Shown one piece after another: positions 15,479-24,265 of a stretch of 64,000 bases of DNA; within the stretch, counting starts at the first letter, position 1, and each line of letters starts with the position of its first letter. The stretch lies in assembly GCA_016875165.1 (NCBI GenBank), contig VGSF01000011.1:1-64000 (forward strand), in the 5' to 3' direction. The stretch is from Deltaproteobacteria bacterium. GTDB lineage: Bacteria > Desulfobacterota > SM23-61. Position numbers and translations under genes: made by a program. Below the pieces are notes generated by a model. The model was not told where the DNA came from. It saw only the letters and a program-made list of their open reading frames with translations, and searched no databases.

Positions 15479-16663
15479 TTATTTCTCGGATTTCCTTTGA
15501 GATAAAAAACAGGCCAGACGTTCCATGGCCGGCTCCAGGATCTCACGCTCGGCGGCATAGCAGATGCGCACCGAGCCTTCCCCTCCGGCTCCGAAAGCCA
15601 CGCCGGGGGCTATTCCCACCTTGGTCTCCTCAAGAAGCCTCATGCAGAAAGCGAAAGAGTCCGAAAGCCCATCGATCTTTGGGAACACATAAAAGGCTCC
15701 GTCCGGGGAAGGAACGGTTAGGCCCGGCATCTGGCGGAGAGCGGCCAGACAGAAATCCCGGTTCTCCTTGAGCCGCCCAAGCATTTTCCGCAGCTCCTCT
15801 TCGCCATATTTCAGGGCGGCTTGGCCCGCCCGCTGGGTGAAACTGGGCGCGTGGGAGATGATGAATTCATTGAGCTGAGTCGCTTTCCGGCCCACGTCGC
15901 GGCGGGCGATAAGCCAGCCAACCCGCCAGCCGGTCATGCAGTAAGTTTTCGAGAAAGATTGGGCCACCATCACGGCATCGTCACGGGTGGCTTTGCGCAA
16001 GATCGAGGGCGCCGGGACTCCGAGTTCCGGGACGCGATAGTAAAGCCGGTCGTAAACTTCATCAGCGAGCAACCACAGATTGTGGCGGCGGGCAAATTCC
16101 AGAAGGCGCTCCTGTTCCTCCTCGGTGGCCACCCATCCCAGAGGATTGGAGGGCGAAGTATAGACCAACAGGCGGGTGCGGGGTGTCAGCGCATCCTGGA
16201 GGGCGGCGAAATCGATGGTGTAGCGGCCATCCCGGAGCGGATGCGAGATTTCCACTGGAACCGCGTTATACATCTGGATGATCGCGGAACCATTGGGCCA
16301 TGCCGGTGTGAGCACGAGCGCCTCGTCCCCGGGGTCGAGGGCGCAGCGGATTCCTACATGGAGCGCCTGCAGGCCGGATGCGGTCACAATGATTTCCGCC
16401 CGGGGATCGAGTTCTACCCCTTGCAGCCGGCGGTAGTAATCGGCCAGATCCTGCCGCAAACCCGGCAAACCGGCATTTTCCGTATAGAAGGTGTAGCCTT
16501 CTTCCAGCGCTTTTATGGCGGCCCGCTTGATATATTCCGGCGTGGGAACATTGGACTCCCCAAAATAAAGCTTGAACACGCCTTCCATTTTCATGGCGGC
16601 TTCGGCCAATTCCCGAATACGGGATTGGGGTACTTTCTGGGCTGAAGTGGCAACAGTAGGCAT
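15479..16663 (-). CDS. PLP-dependent aminotransferase, class I/II
   Basis: A fold-type I aminotransferase of about 394 residues acting in the cytoplasm. Key residues are Asn173 (SPSNPLG), Asp201 (LADEVYDRLYY), the PLP-binding Lys239 (AQSFSKTYCMTGWRVGW) and the substrate-carboxylate Arg near the C-terminus (VRICYA). The profile is closest to aspartate- or aromatic-type aminotransferases of subgroup I-gamma. The exact amino acid is unknown. A frame continues upstream to 16957, but that extension crosses a repeat (family B). The Met at 16663 (MPTVATSAQKVPQSRIRELA) is the proper start. It appears monocistronic. Confidence 0.85.
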   Translation of the reverse strand: MPTVATSAQKVPQSRIRELAEAAMKMEGVFKLYFGESNVPTPEYIKRAAIKALEEGYTFYTENAGLPGLRQDLADYYRRLQGVELDPRAEIIVTASGLQALHVGIRCALDPGDEALVLTPAWPNGSAIIQMYNAVPVEISHPLRDGRYTIDFAALQDALTPRTRLLVYTSPSNPLGWVATEEEQERLLEFARRHNLWLLADEVYDRLYYRVPELGVPAPSILRKATRDDAVMVAQSFSKTYCMTGWRVGWLIARRDVGRKATQLNEFIISHAPSFTQRAGQAALKYGEEELRKMLGRLKENRDFCLAALRQMPGLTVPSPDGAFYVFPKIDGLSDSFAFCMRLLEETKVGIAPGVAFGAGGEGSVRICYAAEREILEPAMERLACFLSQRKSEK

Positions 16664-16804
16664 AATCGCTTGTAAACCCCTTGTTGGATGAATTTCTAAA
16701 CATAGTAACAAATCCCAATTATATCCATTATCCGATGACACCCCCAAAGTGTCAATAGAAGCGAAAGCTTGCCCTCCATCACTTTTGAATAAATTGATGA
16801 ATTC

Positions 16805-17066
16805 TAAGTGATAGACGAAGCCCGGACGGGAGGGGGATGAAAGAGGGAGCGCCGGCGGGAACATGAATGGAACATAGCCCGTGCTTTTCTTCCTCAAAGA
16901 AAAGGCGGGATCGAAGGAATACAGGGCATCTTCGGCGGAAGCCCCGCCCTCACCCATGAAAGAACTACTGCTTTGTGCTCCCGAGAGATTCCCCCTCCCG
17001 TCCGGGCCGTGTCCTGAATATCATTTTGAAATCATGAATGAAAATCAAAAGTGAAGGGGGGCAAGA
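16805..17066. repeat. family B repeat, copy 1
   Basis: A sequence of about 260 bp bounded by inverted GCCCGGACGGGAGGGGGA and ATTCCCCCTCCCGTCCGGGC, with about 80% similarity to 59195-59455. The interior contains GTGCTTTTCTT and AAGAAAAGGCGGG stems. No gene is apparent. It is probably another non-autonomous element, but target duplications could not be fixed. Confidence 0.65.
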
Positions 17067-17086
17067 AGCGAAAGCCGTGCCCACCG

Positions 17087-17209
17087 CCAGATCGCGGCCT
17101 CCACGGCGGGGGCTCCCCCATTATGGAAGTGATCGCCCTTCTGGGAAACTATGACCTGAAGCAGAGGAAGGAGATTGCCAAATACCTGGGCGGAATTAAC
17201 AAGGAGTAA
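17087..17209 (+). pseudogene. C-terminal remnant of an HpaB/4-hydroxybutyryl-CoA dehydratase-type flavoprotein (probable)
   Basis: A headless frame of about 40 codons reads GLHGGGSPIMEVIALLG and ends EIAKYLGGINKE before a stop. The GGGSPxxE motif plus a terminal helix ending in (A)GI is reminiscent of the C-terminus of the 4-hydroxyphenylacetate-3-hydroxylase/4-hydroxybutyryl-CoA dehydratase family. The rest of the gene is missing and a family B repeat lies directly upstream. The identification is tentative. Confidence 0.4.
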
Positions 17210-17287
17210 AAATTCCATTATAAATTGGCCAAAAAGGGGGTAATCTTCCCTCTCTCCTTCCTCCTTTTCAGAAAAAAGGTAAAATTT

Positions 17288-17440
17288 GATGGCTTCGTAA
17301 AAAGTCCATCTGCGGCATTGCGCTGCATCCTTCGTCTTTGCGGCGTACCTCTAAGTACGCCTCACTCCTCAGTATTTGCGCGCCTTGCATATGGAGCTTT
17401 TTACTTTGCCATCCCAATTTTGACTTTTTACGAGATGATC
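17288..17440. mobile_element. family D element, copy 2 (153 bp)
   Basis: Ends GATGGCTTCGTAAAAAGTC and GACTTTTTACGAGATGATC. AAATTT at 17282-17287 and 17441-17446 is the 6-bp target duplication. The interior differs from other copies. The DNA from 17447 to 17833 shows nothing recognisable. Confidence 0.8.
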
Positions 17441-17833
17441 AAATTTAGCTGTAGGTTCTTTTATGATCGCTAATTGACCATTGATGCCGAAAGGTGTAAG
17501 GATTCTGATTAAAGGCCATGAAATGAGGTTCGTTGGATGGATGAAAAAATTGTAAAAGCCAAAAGTTGATCTGATTTATACTATCAAGCCAGATAATGAC
17601 TTCTTCCTGAAGTCTTCGGGTGACAAATTTTGACCGACGGGGTATATTTCTATCGGTAATCGACGTTTTAATATACTTTCCTTTTCAGAAATTTTTCCGA
17701 AGTGCAGAGATTGGCACGTACTCCGCACATTAGGCAGATGGAAAAAGGCTGCGGCAAGGGAAAGAGAATTGGGTTTTTGGACTAAAAGAACCACGAGTAG
17801 ATTTAACCTCTTTCGCATATAATTCCTTACCTC

Positions 17834-17865
17834 TTGACATCCGGTATCAATAATGATACTATAAT
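17834..17865 (+). promoter_or_regulatory. hicAB promoter with internal dyad operator
   Basis: TTGACA at 17834-17839 and TATAAT at 17860-17865, or the weaker GATACT at 17855-17860, form a sigma70-like promoter. Spacing is 20 or 15, neither ideal. Between them GTATCA (17844-17849) and TGATAC (17854-17859) make a perfect 6-bp dyad with a 4-bp centre, a plausible site for HicB autorepression. Confidence 0.5.
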
Positions 17866-17867
17866 TC

Positions 17868-18128
17868 ATGTCGACTTTGACAGACATTCTTGAAAAAATG
17901 CGCAAGAATCCCGCCGGGGTGCGCTTTGCCGACATCTGCAAGATATGTAACCACTATTTCGGCCAAGCCAGGCAGGTGAACGGAAGCCATCGCGTGTACA
18001 AGACACCGTGGAGCGGCGACCCACGGGTAAACATTCAGAATAGCAAAGGATATTCAAAGGCGTATCAGGTCAAACAGATTATCAAGGCAATTGAACGATT
18101 GGAGGCCGAACATGGCGCGGAAAAATAA
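17868..18128 (+). CDS. hicA: HicA-type mRNA interferase toxin
   Basis: An 86-residue protein with the HicA double-stranded-RNA-binding-like fold. MRKNPAGVRFADICKICNHY is followed by the catalytic-type GSHRVYKTPW with the conserved His, then DPRVNIQNSKGYSKAYQ. HicA toxins cleave mRNA and stop translation. This longer variant with RFADICKIC is well known from hicAB pairs. The start at 17868 is only two bases after a TATAAT, suggesting a leaderless message. The Met at 17898 is the alternative. It overlaps hicB by 17 bp. Confidence 0.85.
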   Translation: MSTLTDILEKMRKNPAGVRFADICKICNHYFGQARQVNGSHRVYKTPWSGDPRVNIQNSKGYSKAYQVKQIIKAIERLEAEHGAEK

Positions 18129-18441
18129 CAAATACACCTATCGAGTCACGTGGTCGGAAGAGGACGGCGAATATGTGGGGCTCTGCGCCGAGCTTCCCAG
18201 CCTCAGCTGGCTGGCACGTACGCCCGAGGCAGCACTGAAGGGCATCCGTAAGCTTGTGATCAAGGTTGTTGCAGACATGATTAAGAACAAAGAACCTATT
18301 CCTGATCCAATAGCCACCAAACATTTTAGCGGCAAGTTCATGGTCCGTGTTCCTCCCGACATGCATCGACAACTGGCAATACAGGCAGCTGAAGCCGGTG
18401 TGAGTCTAAATCGATTGGCAAACGCAAAACTCAGTCATTAG
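18112..18441 (+). CDS. hicB: HicB-type antitoxin
   Basis: A 109-residue antitoxin to HicA. Residues about 8-50 (YRVTWSEEDGEYVGLCAELP, then SLSWLARTPEAALKGI) form the HicB partial RNase-H-like domain. The C-terminus (KFMVRVPPDMHRQLAIQAAE, then AGVSLNRLANAKLSH) is a ribbon-helix-helix-type DNA-binding segment, so this antitoxin should also bind the dyad in the promoter. The start at 18112 has GGAGG upstream and lies inside the end of hicA, implying coupled translation. It is the intact counterpart of the broken solo HicB at 2402-2602, but of a different subtype. Confidence 0.88.
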   Translation: MARKNNKYTYRVTWSEEDGEYVGLCAELPSLSWLARTPEAALKGIRKLVIKVVADMIKNKEPIPDPIATKHFSGKFMVRVPPDMHRQLAIQAAEAGVSLNRLANAKLSH

Positions 18442-18479
18442 GCATAGCCTGTCGTTCAAGAGGGGGATTATGGCACGTA

Positions 18480-18532
18480 GATTATGGGACGCGGATTATG
18501 GGACGCGGATTATGGGACGTAAACTACGTCCC
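18480..18532. repeat. 14-bp triplicate followed by a hairpin
   Basis: Three tandem copies of GATTATGGGACGCG run from 18480. The last merges into GGGACGTA-AAC-TACGTCCC (18514-18532), a perfect 8-bp stem. It abuts the broken end of the TPP-enzyme gene, so it may mark the rearrangement point or act as a terminator-like structure. Confidence 0.6.
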
Positions 18533-19198
18533 CCATCCTGTCCCCCATCCTTCAAAGGCCCGGGAACTAATCGAACCGCCTCCAACGACCACGACCATGA
18601 CCGGCCTTCTGGCCTTCAGCAATAGGGTCGCCGCCTCCTTGATTCTTTGGGGATCTCCCGAACTTTTCAGCGGGTATTCGGCGGGCGTGTATTTATCCAA
18701 ACTGGTTTCCCGGGCGCCAACATCCCGGGGAATATCCACATACACCGGTCCAGGCTTCCCATTGGCGGCTAAAGAAAAGGCCCGCCGCATCACCCAGAAA
18801 ATCCGCTCTGGTTCGGTGACCCGTTCGCACCACTTGGTGATGGGCTTCAGGAGGGATATTTGATCCACTTCTTGAAAGGCGCCCATCCCCGCGTTGGCCC
18901 TCCTGGAACTGCAGCCAATGGCGATGACCGGAAGACAGGCGGATTGAGCTTCTAAGACCCCCGGTACCAGATGGGCGACTCCAGGACCACTGGGAGCATA
19001 ACAGATTCCCGGTTTGCCGGAAATCCGGGCATAGCCCATGGCCATAAAGGGCCCCGCACTTTCCTCCCTCACCAGGACTGTCTTTATTTCCGGGGCATCG
19101 TAAAGGGCATCATAAAAAAGATCTCCGCTGGGCAAACCGAACAGGTATTCGGTTTTCTCCGTCCTTAGAGCTGAGACAATGGCCTGCCAGGTATTCAT
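18524..19198 (-). pseudogene. thiamine-pyrophosphate enzyme, C-terminally truncated
   Basis: About 215 codons match the N-terminal half of acetolactate synthase/benzoylformate decarboxylase-type enzymes. LFGLPSGDLFYDALYD, the catalytic Glu in VLVREESAGPFMAMGYAR, SGPGVAHLVPGVLEAQSACL and GKPGPVYVDIPRDVG belong to the PYR domain, and the start of the central domain (RRPVMVVVVGGG) follows. Family members have about 550 residues. Here the frame collapses into GWGTGWGT and stops at a repeat, so the TPP-binding domain is missing. It is almost certainly inactive. No remainder is found in the window. Confidence 0.85.
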
Positions 19199-19264
19199 CT
19201 TTCCCCCCCTGAATATAAATAGCTATTGGATAGCCTTTTTTAGCATCGTCAAGGATGAGCGCGT

Positions 19265-20359
19265 TTACGAGATCCGTTTCTTCAATGCCATGATGCGGGC
19301 ATGGGAAGTTTCGATCATAGAATTTGAGATGCGGCCTTTTTCAACCCCCTTGAGGAGGGCTTCGCTAATGCGGAAGAAAAGGTCCGGGTCATCTCCTTCG
19401 GGACTGTTATTCGAGACCAGGAGAATATCCGCCCCTGCCTGCACTGCCAGCACACACGCCTCTTCCAGGCTGAAGCGTTTGACAATCGCTCCCATTTGCA
19501 GGTCGTCGGAGATGATCACGCCCTGGTAGCCTGACTTTTCCCTAAGGAGTAAGCGCAGAATTTTCGGGGAAAGGGTTATGGGAAATTCCTGGTCCCATCC
19601 GAGATGGTGGATGTGCGAAGTCATCACCGTATCGGCTAACCCTTCCTCGATTAACCAGGAAAAGGGATGGATTTCCTGTGGCTGGTAAAGAAAGGTTACA
19701 TCTGCAACCTCAAAGTGGGTGTCCTTTCCCGCGCTCCCCTTGCCCGGAAAATGCTTCAGGCAGGTAAGAATTCCCTGCTGGCGGTGGGCCAGGATAAAAG
19801 CTTTGGCGTGGCGGTAAACTAATTTGGGGTCTGGTCCGAATGATCGACCGCTCCGGGAAATCAGGCCTTCGGGATTAAGGTCCAGGTCCACAACCGGGGC
19901 CAGGTTGAGGTTGATCCCGCTGCGCCGGAGATCCCTGGCCATTGCTTCTGCCGCCCGGGCAGTCCTTGCCGGGTCATCCTTCTCTCCGAGGGATTTAGGG
20001 CTTTCGGTCTCCGAAAATCCAGCCGCAGGTCCGAGTCGGCTTACCAACCCGCCTTCCTGGTCAACGGAGATCAGGAGAGGAACTTTAGAATACCTTTTCA
20101 AACCGGACGTAAGAGCCTTAAGTTGATCGGCGGAGATAATATTTTTGGGGCAGATCCTGGCGGCTTCAAACCTGGTCAAATCAGGTTTCTTTTTCTGTTC
20201 TTCGAGGTAACATTTTAAATCAATGTTGTAGAGAATCACGCCCCCCAGCGAGGAATCTTTTATCGCCCGAACGATGGGGCAATTATCGGTAAGCTCTGCC
20301 TCTTTGAATCCGACCATGATCATCTGAGCGATCTTTTCCTTCCGTTCCTTTAAGGTCAT
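19265..20359 (-). CDS. glycoside hydrolase family 3, NagZ-like beta-N-acetylhexosaminidase
   Basis: A 364-residue cytoplasmic-type enzyme without signal peptide. The signatures are LISVDQEGGLVSRLGP, LKHFPGKGSAGKDTHFEV with the Asp-x-His dyad of NagZ-type enzymes, and VIISDDLQMGAI with the nucleophile Asp. NagZ removes N-acetylglucosamine from anhydromuropeptides during peptidoglycan recycling. The ATG overlaps the stop of the upstream AmpG-like permease (ATGA) and has a GGAGGAG ribosome site, so the uptake protein and hydrolase are made together. A broader GH3 hexosaminidase role is possible. Confidence 0.85.
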   Translation of the reverse strand: MTLKERKEKIAQMIMVGFKEAELTDNCPIVRAIKDSSLGGVILYNIDLKCYLEEQKKKPDLTRFEAARICPKNIISADQLKALTSGLKRYSKVPLLISVDQEGGLVSRLGPAAGFSETESPKSLGEKDDPARTARAAEAMARDLRRSGINLNLAPVVDLDLNPEGLISRSGRSFGPDPKLVYRHAKAFILAHRQQGILTCLKHFPGKGSAGKDTHFEVADVTFLYQPQEIHPFSWLIEEGLADTVMTSHIHHLGWDQEFPITLSPKILRLLLREKSGYQGVIISDDLQMGAIVKRFSLEEACVLAVQAGADILLVSNNSPEGDDPDLFFRISEALLKGVEKGRISNSMIETSHARIMALKKRIS

Positions 20360-21570
20360 TTCTCCTCCTTGGGGGCCCAGATGAGAGTTGGCTTCAAGAA
20401 AGGAATTAACAGAAGAGGGGCCAGGCCAATCAGGAAGGTGGCCAAGAAAAAGACTGGATAACCCAGGTAGGCTGCGGAATAACCACTCAGCACTCCGGCC
20501 AGGGACCGGCCCAAAGCGAAAAGAGTGCTGAGGAAAGCATAGTGGGTGGCGCTGAATCTTTTATCGCAGAGTTTCATAAGGAAACTTAAGAAGGCCGAAG
20601 TGGCCAGGCCGATGGCCAGGCTTTCCAGAGGGGCCGCAAAGTAAATGGAGAAAGCTGGAGCGAAAGGAAGAGACGCCAGCGTGTACCCCAGGCTGGCTCC
20701 GGCTTGAATAGCGCCTAAGATCCAGAGCGACCTCACAATTCCCCACCGGGCTGTCAAAGAGCCCCCAGCAATGGCCCCCACAATACTGGCCAGGGTTCCC
20801 AGTGTGCCCACGACAAAGCCGACCTGTGCCGGGGTGAACCCCCGATCGATCCAGAAGGGGTTGGCCATGGCCACCAGCATGGCCTCTCCCACCTTGAAGG
20901 AAAGGATGAAGGCTATAGCGATCAAAAAATTTGGTCTTTGGAAAAGGACACGGATAGGCCCCACCCATTGCTGATAGAGCGCAGGCCGGGTGGAAACGGC
21001 CGGCCTCGCCCTGCGGAAAGCCGGGAAACTTAAAACTAACACAGCCAGAATGGCCATGATCATCGCCGCAGCGATGAAAATGAAGGACCATCCAAAGGAA
21101 TCGCTCAGCATCACCAGCAGGCCGCCAGCGGCGATCAGAGCTACCCGGTAAGATGCAGAACGGACTCCGTTCGCCGGCCCCAACTCTTTTTCATCCAGGA
21201 TGTCTATGGTGTAGGCGTCGGCAGCAATGTCCTGGGTAGCGGAGGCCAGACAGATACCGGCGAGAGCCAGCCAGAACATGGCTTTTTCGGAAACCGGATC
21301 AAATACCGTAAGCGCCGCGCTGCAAAAAGCAACGGATAGCTGGGCGGGAATTATCCAGAAATACCTCCGCCCGAAGCGGTCGACCAGAGGAGCCCACAGG
21401 AGTTTAAGGGACCAGGCCAGGCCTAAGAGACTGAGCAGCCCGATCTCCTCAAGGGAAATTTTTTTTACCCGAAAATATACCGAGAGAGCGTTGTTGATCA
21501 GGCCGAAAGGAAACCCCTCGGAAAAATAGAGAAGAGCTACCACGGCTAATTTGGTTCGGGTGGAAAGCAA
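20356..21570 (-). CDS. AmpG-like muropeptide permease (MFS)
   Basis: A 404-residue inner-membrane protein with about twelve membrane segments. LYFSEGFPFGLINNALSVYF and the helix 4-5 region ASATQDIAADAYTIDIL match AmpG, which imports GlcNAc-anhydromuropeptides released from the cell wall. The start is a TTG directly after the acyl-CoA ligase stop, with GGAGGG in good position. It lies directly upstream of the NagZ-like gene with ATGA coupling, which strongly supports a recycling role. Confidence 0.82.
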   Translation of the reverse strand: MLSTRTKLAVVALLYFSEGFPFGLINNALSVYFRVKKISLEEIGLLSLLGLAWSLKLLWAPLVDRFGRRYFWIIPAQLSVAFCSAALTVFDPVSEKAMFWLALAGICLASATQDIAADAYTIDILDEKELGPANGVRSASYRVALIAAGGLLVMLSDSFGWSFIFIAAAMIMAILAVLVLSFPAFRRARPAVSTRPALYQQWVGPIRVLFQRPNFLIAIAFILSFKVGEAMLVAMANPFWIDRGFTPAQVGFVVGTLGTLASIVGAIAGGSLTARWGIVRSLWILGAIQAGASLGYTLASLPFAPAFSIYFAAPLESLAIGLATSAFLSFLMKLCDKRFSATHYAFLSTLFALGRSLAGVLSGYSAAYLGYPVFFLATFLIGLAPLLLIPFLKPTLIWAPKEEK

Positions 21571-23088
21571 CTACGCCCTCCAATTTTTTTCTTCTCTAAG
21601 TTCCCGGTGCAGGATTTTTCCGGTGGAAGACTTGGGGAGTTCGGAAAGAATCTCCACCTGGCGGGGTAATTTGTAAGGGGCCAGATTGGCTTTACAAAAA
21701 TCGATAACCTCCCGCTCGGAAACTTGCTGTCCCGGTTTCAGGCTAATGAAGGCCCTGGGAATCTCTCCCTTCACTTCGTCCGGGACGCCAATGACCGCCG
21801 CTTCGTAAACCGCCGGGTGGGTGTATAGCACTTCTTCTATTTCCCGAGGATAGACATTATACCCGCCGGTGATAATCAAATCCTTCTTTCGACCGACGAT
21901 GTAAAAATATCCATCTTCGTCCTGTTTGGCTAAATCCCCTGTATAAACCCATCCCTCCCGGATAGATGCCCGGGTTAGCTCTGGAAGTTTCCAATATCCT
22001 TTGGTGGCGTTTCGCCCTTTAAAGAGTATTTCGCCAACCTCTCCCTTAAAAACTTCCTTCCCATCTTTGTCGATTAAGCGAGTCTCTACATTAGGAACTG
22101 TCAGGCCGATGGAACCGGCTTTTCTCACTCCGGCCACGGGATTGGCCGTGACCAGGCCGGTGGATTCGGTAAGTCCATAGACTTCCAGGATCTTTGCCTT
22201 AAAAGCCTTCTCCCAATTTTTCAGGAGTTCCACGGAAAGGGAAGCTCCGCCGGAGAGTCCCATACGTATGGAGGAGACATTGTAAGTTCCTTTTTGGTAG
22301 GCATGAAAGATGTAATTGAACATCGTAGGTACGCCCGGAAACCAGGTAATGCGGTAATGTTCAAAAGCCTGGAGCGCAGCTTCAGCCTGGAAGCGCGCCA
22401 GGATAACCACTTCCCCGCCAGAACTCATACTCCCGAACACCGGACTAGCCACAGCAAATACATGGACCAGGGGCAAGACGGCCATGGTAATGTCTTCTTC
22501 CTTAAGGCCGTAGGCCTGAGCGATGTTCGGGCCGGAGAAAGTGAAATTTCCGTGAGTGAGCATAACGCCTTTGGGCTGTCCTAAAGTCCCTGAGGTATAA
22601 AAGATAATGGCCTTATCTTCGGACGAGAGGTCAACAGGCTGGAGGGGACTTATCGAAGGAACCAGACGGTCTATGGTTTGGGAAATTGATGAATCCCCTT
22701 CCTCGCGGAAAATAGTTCTTCCGAGAGCTGGCGCCTGGGGTTGGATACCTTCGATGGTTTTTTGAAATTGAACTGTGGACAGTAAAAAATTAGCCTCAGA
22801 GTTATGCAAAATAAAGGCAATTTCCCGGGGAGTATAGAGCGAGTTGATAGGAATGACCGTTCCTCCAGCCTTAATGATGGAAAAATAACAGAGTAGAGTG
22901 TCCAGGCTGTTGGGCAAGAGAACCGCTGCGTGGTCTCCCTTTTTCAACCCGAGAATTTGCAGGGCAGCGGCCAGGCGGTCGGTGCCCCGGCCAAATTCAC
23001 CGTAAGTAAGCGAAATTTCCCCTTCCCGGAGAAAAACTTTTTTCCGGAATTCCTTTACCAGGCCTTTTATGAATTCGATGAGGTTCAT
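21571..23088 (-). CDS. AMP-dependent acyl-CoA synthetase
   Basis: A 505-residue ANL-superfamily ligase that adenylates a carboxylic acid and transfers it to CoA. Motifs are IIFYTSGTLGQPKGVMLTHG (P-loop), YGLTESTG, the hinge region YTGDLAKQDEDGYFYIVGRK and the C-terminal catalytic Lys in PKSSTGKILHREL. The sequence resembles long-chain fatty-acid or aryl-CoA ligases. The acid is unknown. It follows the nitroreductase gene by 13 bp and precedes the ampG-like gene directly, so all four may be one transcript. Confidence 0.9.
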   Translation of the reverse strand: MNLIEFIKGLVKEFRKKVFLREGEISLTYGEFGRGTDRLAAALQILGLKKGDHAAVLLPNSLDTLLCYFSIIKAGGTVIPINSLYTPREIAFILHNSEANFLLSTVQFQKTIEGIQPQAPALGRTIFREEGDSSISQTIDRLVPSISPLQPVDLSSEDKAIIFYTSGTLGQPKGVMLTHGNFTFSGPNIAQAYGLKEEDITMAVLPLVHVFAVASPVFGSMSSGGEVVILARFQAEAALQAFEHYRITWFPGVPTMFNYIFHAYQKGTYNVSSIRMGLSGGASLSVELLKNWEKAFKAKILEVYGLTESTGLVTANPVAGVRKAGSIGLTVPNVETRLIDKDGKEVFKGEVGEILFKGRNATKGYWKLPELTRASIREGWVYTGDLAKQDEDGYFYIVGRKKDLIITGGYNVYPREIEEVLYTHPAVYEAAVIGVPDEVKGEIPRAFISLKPGQQVSEREVIDFCKANLAPYKLPRQVEILSELPKSSTGKILHRELREEKNWRA

Positions 23089-23101
23089 CCCTCTTTACCA
23101 T

Positions 23102-23761
23102 TTAAGGGCGGAAAAACTGCACCACTTCGGTAATCGCTTTTCGCGGGGGCGTCTTCGGTGTTTCCGCAGTATATCCCACGGGAATCAAATCCACGAAATC
23201 CCATTCCGGGGTGACGCAAAGGAGTTGCTCGATTTCTTTCTTGGCCTGCTGGGGGCCGGCCATCCAGATGGCCCCCAACCCGAAGTAATGCAGAATCAGC
23301 AGCAGGTAGGTAATGGCCGCGGCTACGCTCTGCAGGCTGGAATTGCCTAACTGGCGGTAAGAGCGTATCTCCCGGGCCAGAGGATCATTCTCTCCTCTGG
23401 CTCGCAATACCTGATCGGCGATACTGGAATACCTGCCCATCAGTACGGCAATACAGGCCGGCGCGCCGCGGAAAAAATCCGAAGCTTTACGCCACCTCTC
23501 CACAACCTCGCCGAATTGGGCGGCCTCCGGCCAGGAGGCTATTAGTTCGGTCTTGGCTTTGACCGCGTCAGCCATCTGATTGATCAGATCTTTATTGGTG
23601 ACAATCAAAAACCGCCAGGGTTGAAAATTACCCCCGTTCGGCGCCCACGTAGCCAGTTCCAGGGCTTTCAGCAAAAGGTCTTCGGGCACGGGTTTTTCCT
23701 GAAATTTGCGAATCGAACGCCGGGTTTTGATCAGCTCTCCTAATTCTTCAAATTTAATCAT
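23102..23761 (-). CDS. nitroreductase-family flavoprotein
   Basis: A 219-residue FMN-dependent oxidoreductase. The N-terminus IKTRRSIRKFQEKPVPED, then ALELATWAPNGGNFQPWRFL, is the family FMN-binding signature, and the C-terminal part has VDLIPVGYTAETPKTPPRKA. Such enzymes reduce nitro groups, quinones or enoates with NAD(P)H. The physiological substrate is unknown. An AAGGAGG ribosome site precedes the start. First gene of the probable nitroreductase-ligase-permease-hydrolase operon. Confidence 0.88.
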   Translation of the reverse strand: MIKFEELGELIKTRRSIRKFQEKPVPEDLLLKALELATWAPNGGNFQPWRFLIVTNKDLINQMADAVKAKTELIASWPEAAQFGEVVERWRKASDFFRGAPACIAVLMGRYSSIADQVLRARGENDPLAREIRSYRQLGNSSLQSVAAAITYLLLILHYFGLGAIWMAGPQQAKKEIEQLLCVTPEWDFVDLIPVGYTAETPKTPPRKAITEVVQFFRP

Positions 23762-23953
23762 AGTAGATGAATCCTCCTTATCGCATTAATTTGAGAATTA
23801 CCATTCAAAGCGTTGAATAAAAAATATAAAATTATCCGCAATATAGCAAGTGAATATTTTCGATTTCTTACACCCCGGCTGTTTACCCCATGGGAAAAGG
23901 CCTACGGTCGTTAAACAACGAGTCATTTTTATTTCAGACCCTGATGTTTCGGT

Positions 23954-24203
23954 GTGTTCGGCGGGGGGGAGAGAGCATTCGCGGGTGAAAGGACCTTTAC
24001 CCCGGTAGATTCACTGCTCCTTAATGCTATGCCCGGCCTGAAAAATATGTCCTCCATCTTCTGGACCTTTGCCACCCACGCCATAGAGGCAAAAGTGGAT
24101 ATCGAAACCGGGCTGGTCAAAGTGTTCAAGGTCGCCGCCGCCCATGACTCCTGAAAGGGTCCTGAAAGCCCTGCAGGTCAAGATTAAAAAAACCATTCCA
24201 TAG
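23954..24203 (+). pseudogene. xanthine dehydrogenase-family molybdenum subunit, decayed remnant
   Basis: Two disconnected pieces of the large molybdopterin subunit survive. FWTFATHAIEAKVDIETG followed by VKVFKVAAAHD is the conserved stretch near the molybdenum cofactor. MTPERVLKALQVKIKK, ending at 24203, matches the usual extreme C-terminus. The sequence between them has been deleted, and nothing is left of the first 500 or so residues. No other subunit is nearby. Confidence 0.6.
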
Positions 24204-24265
24204 ATAGGTCAAAAATCTGATATAAAAGAGTTGCTGGAAATACCCTTAGAAGCGAGGGTTGGGCA

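Noticed and set aside
16664-16957. N-terminal extension of the aminotransferase
   Set aside because: The extension crosses the family B repeat and has no similarity to aminotransferases. The Met at 16663 matches the usual family start.
17576-17941. Minus-strand frame of 121 codons upstream of and over hicA
   Set aside because: No family similarity or ribosome site. It overlaps the hicA promoter and start in antisense.
18524-19198. TPP enzyme as a complete short gene
   Set aside because: It lacks the TPP-binding domain needed by all family members and ends in a repeat-derived tail.
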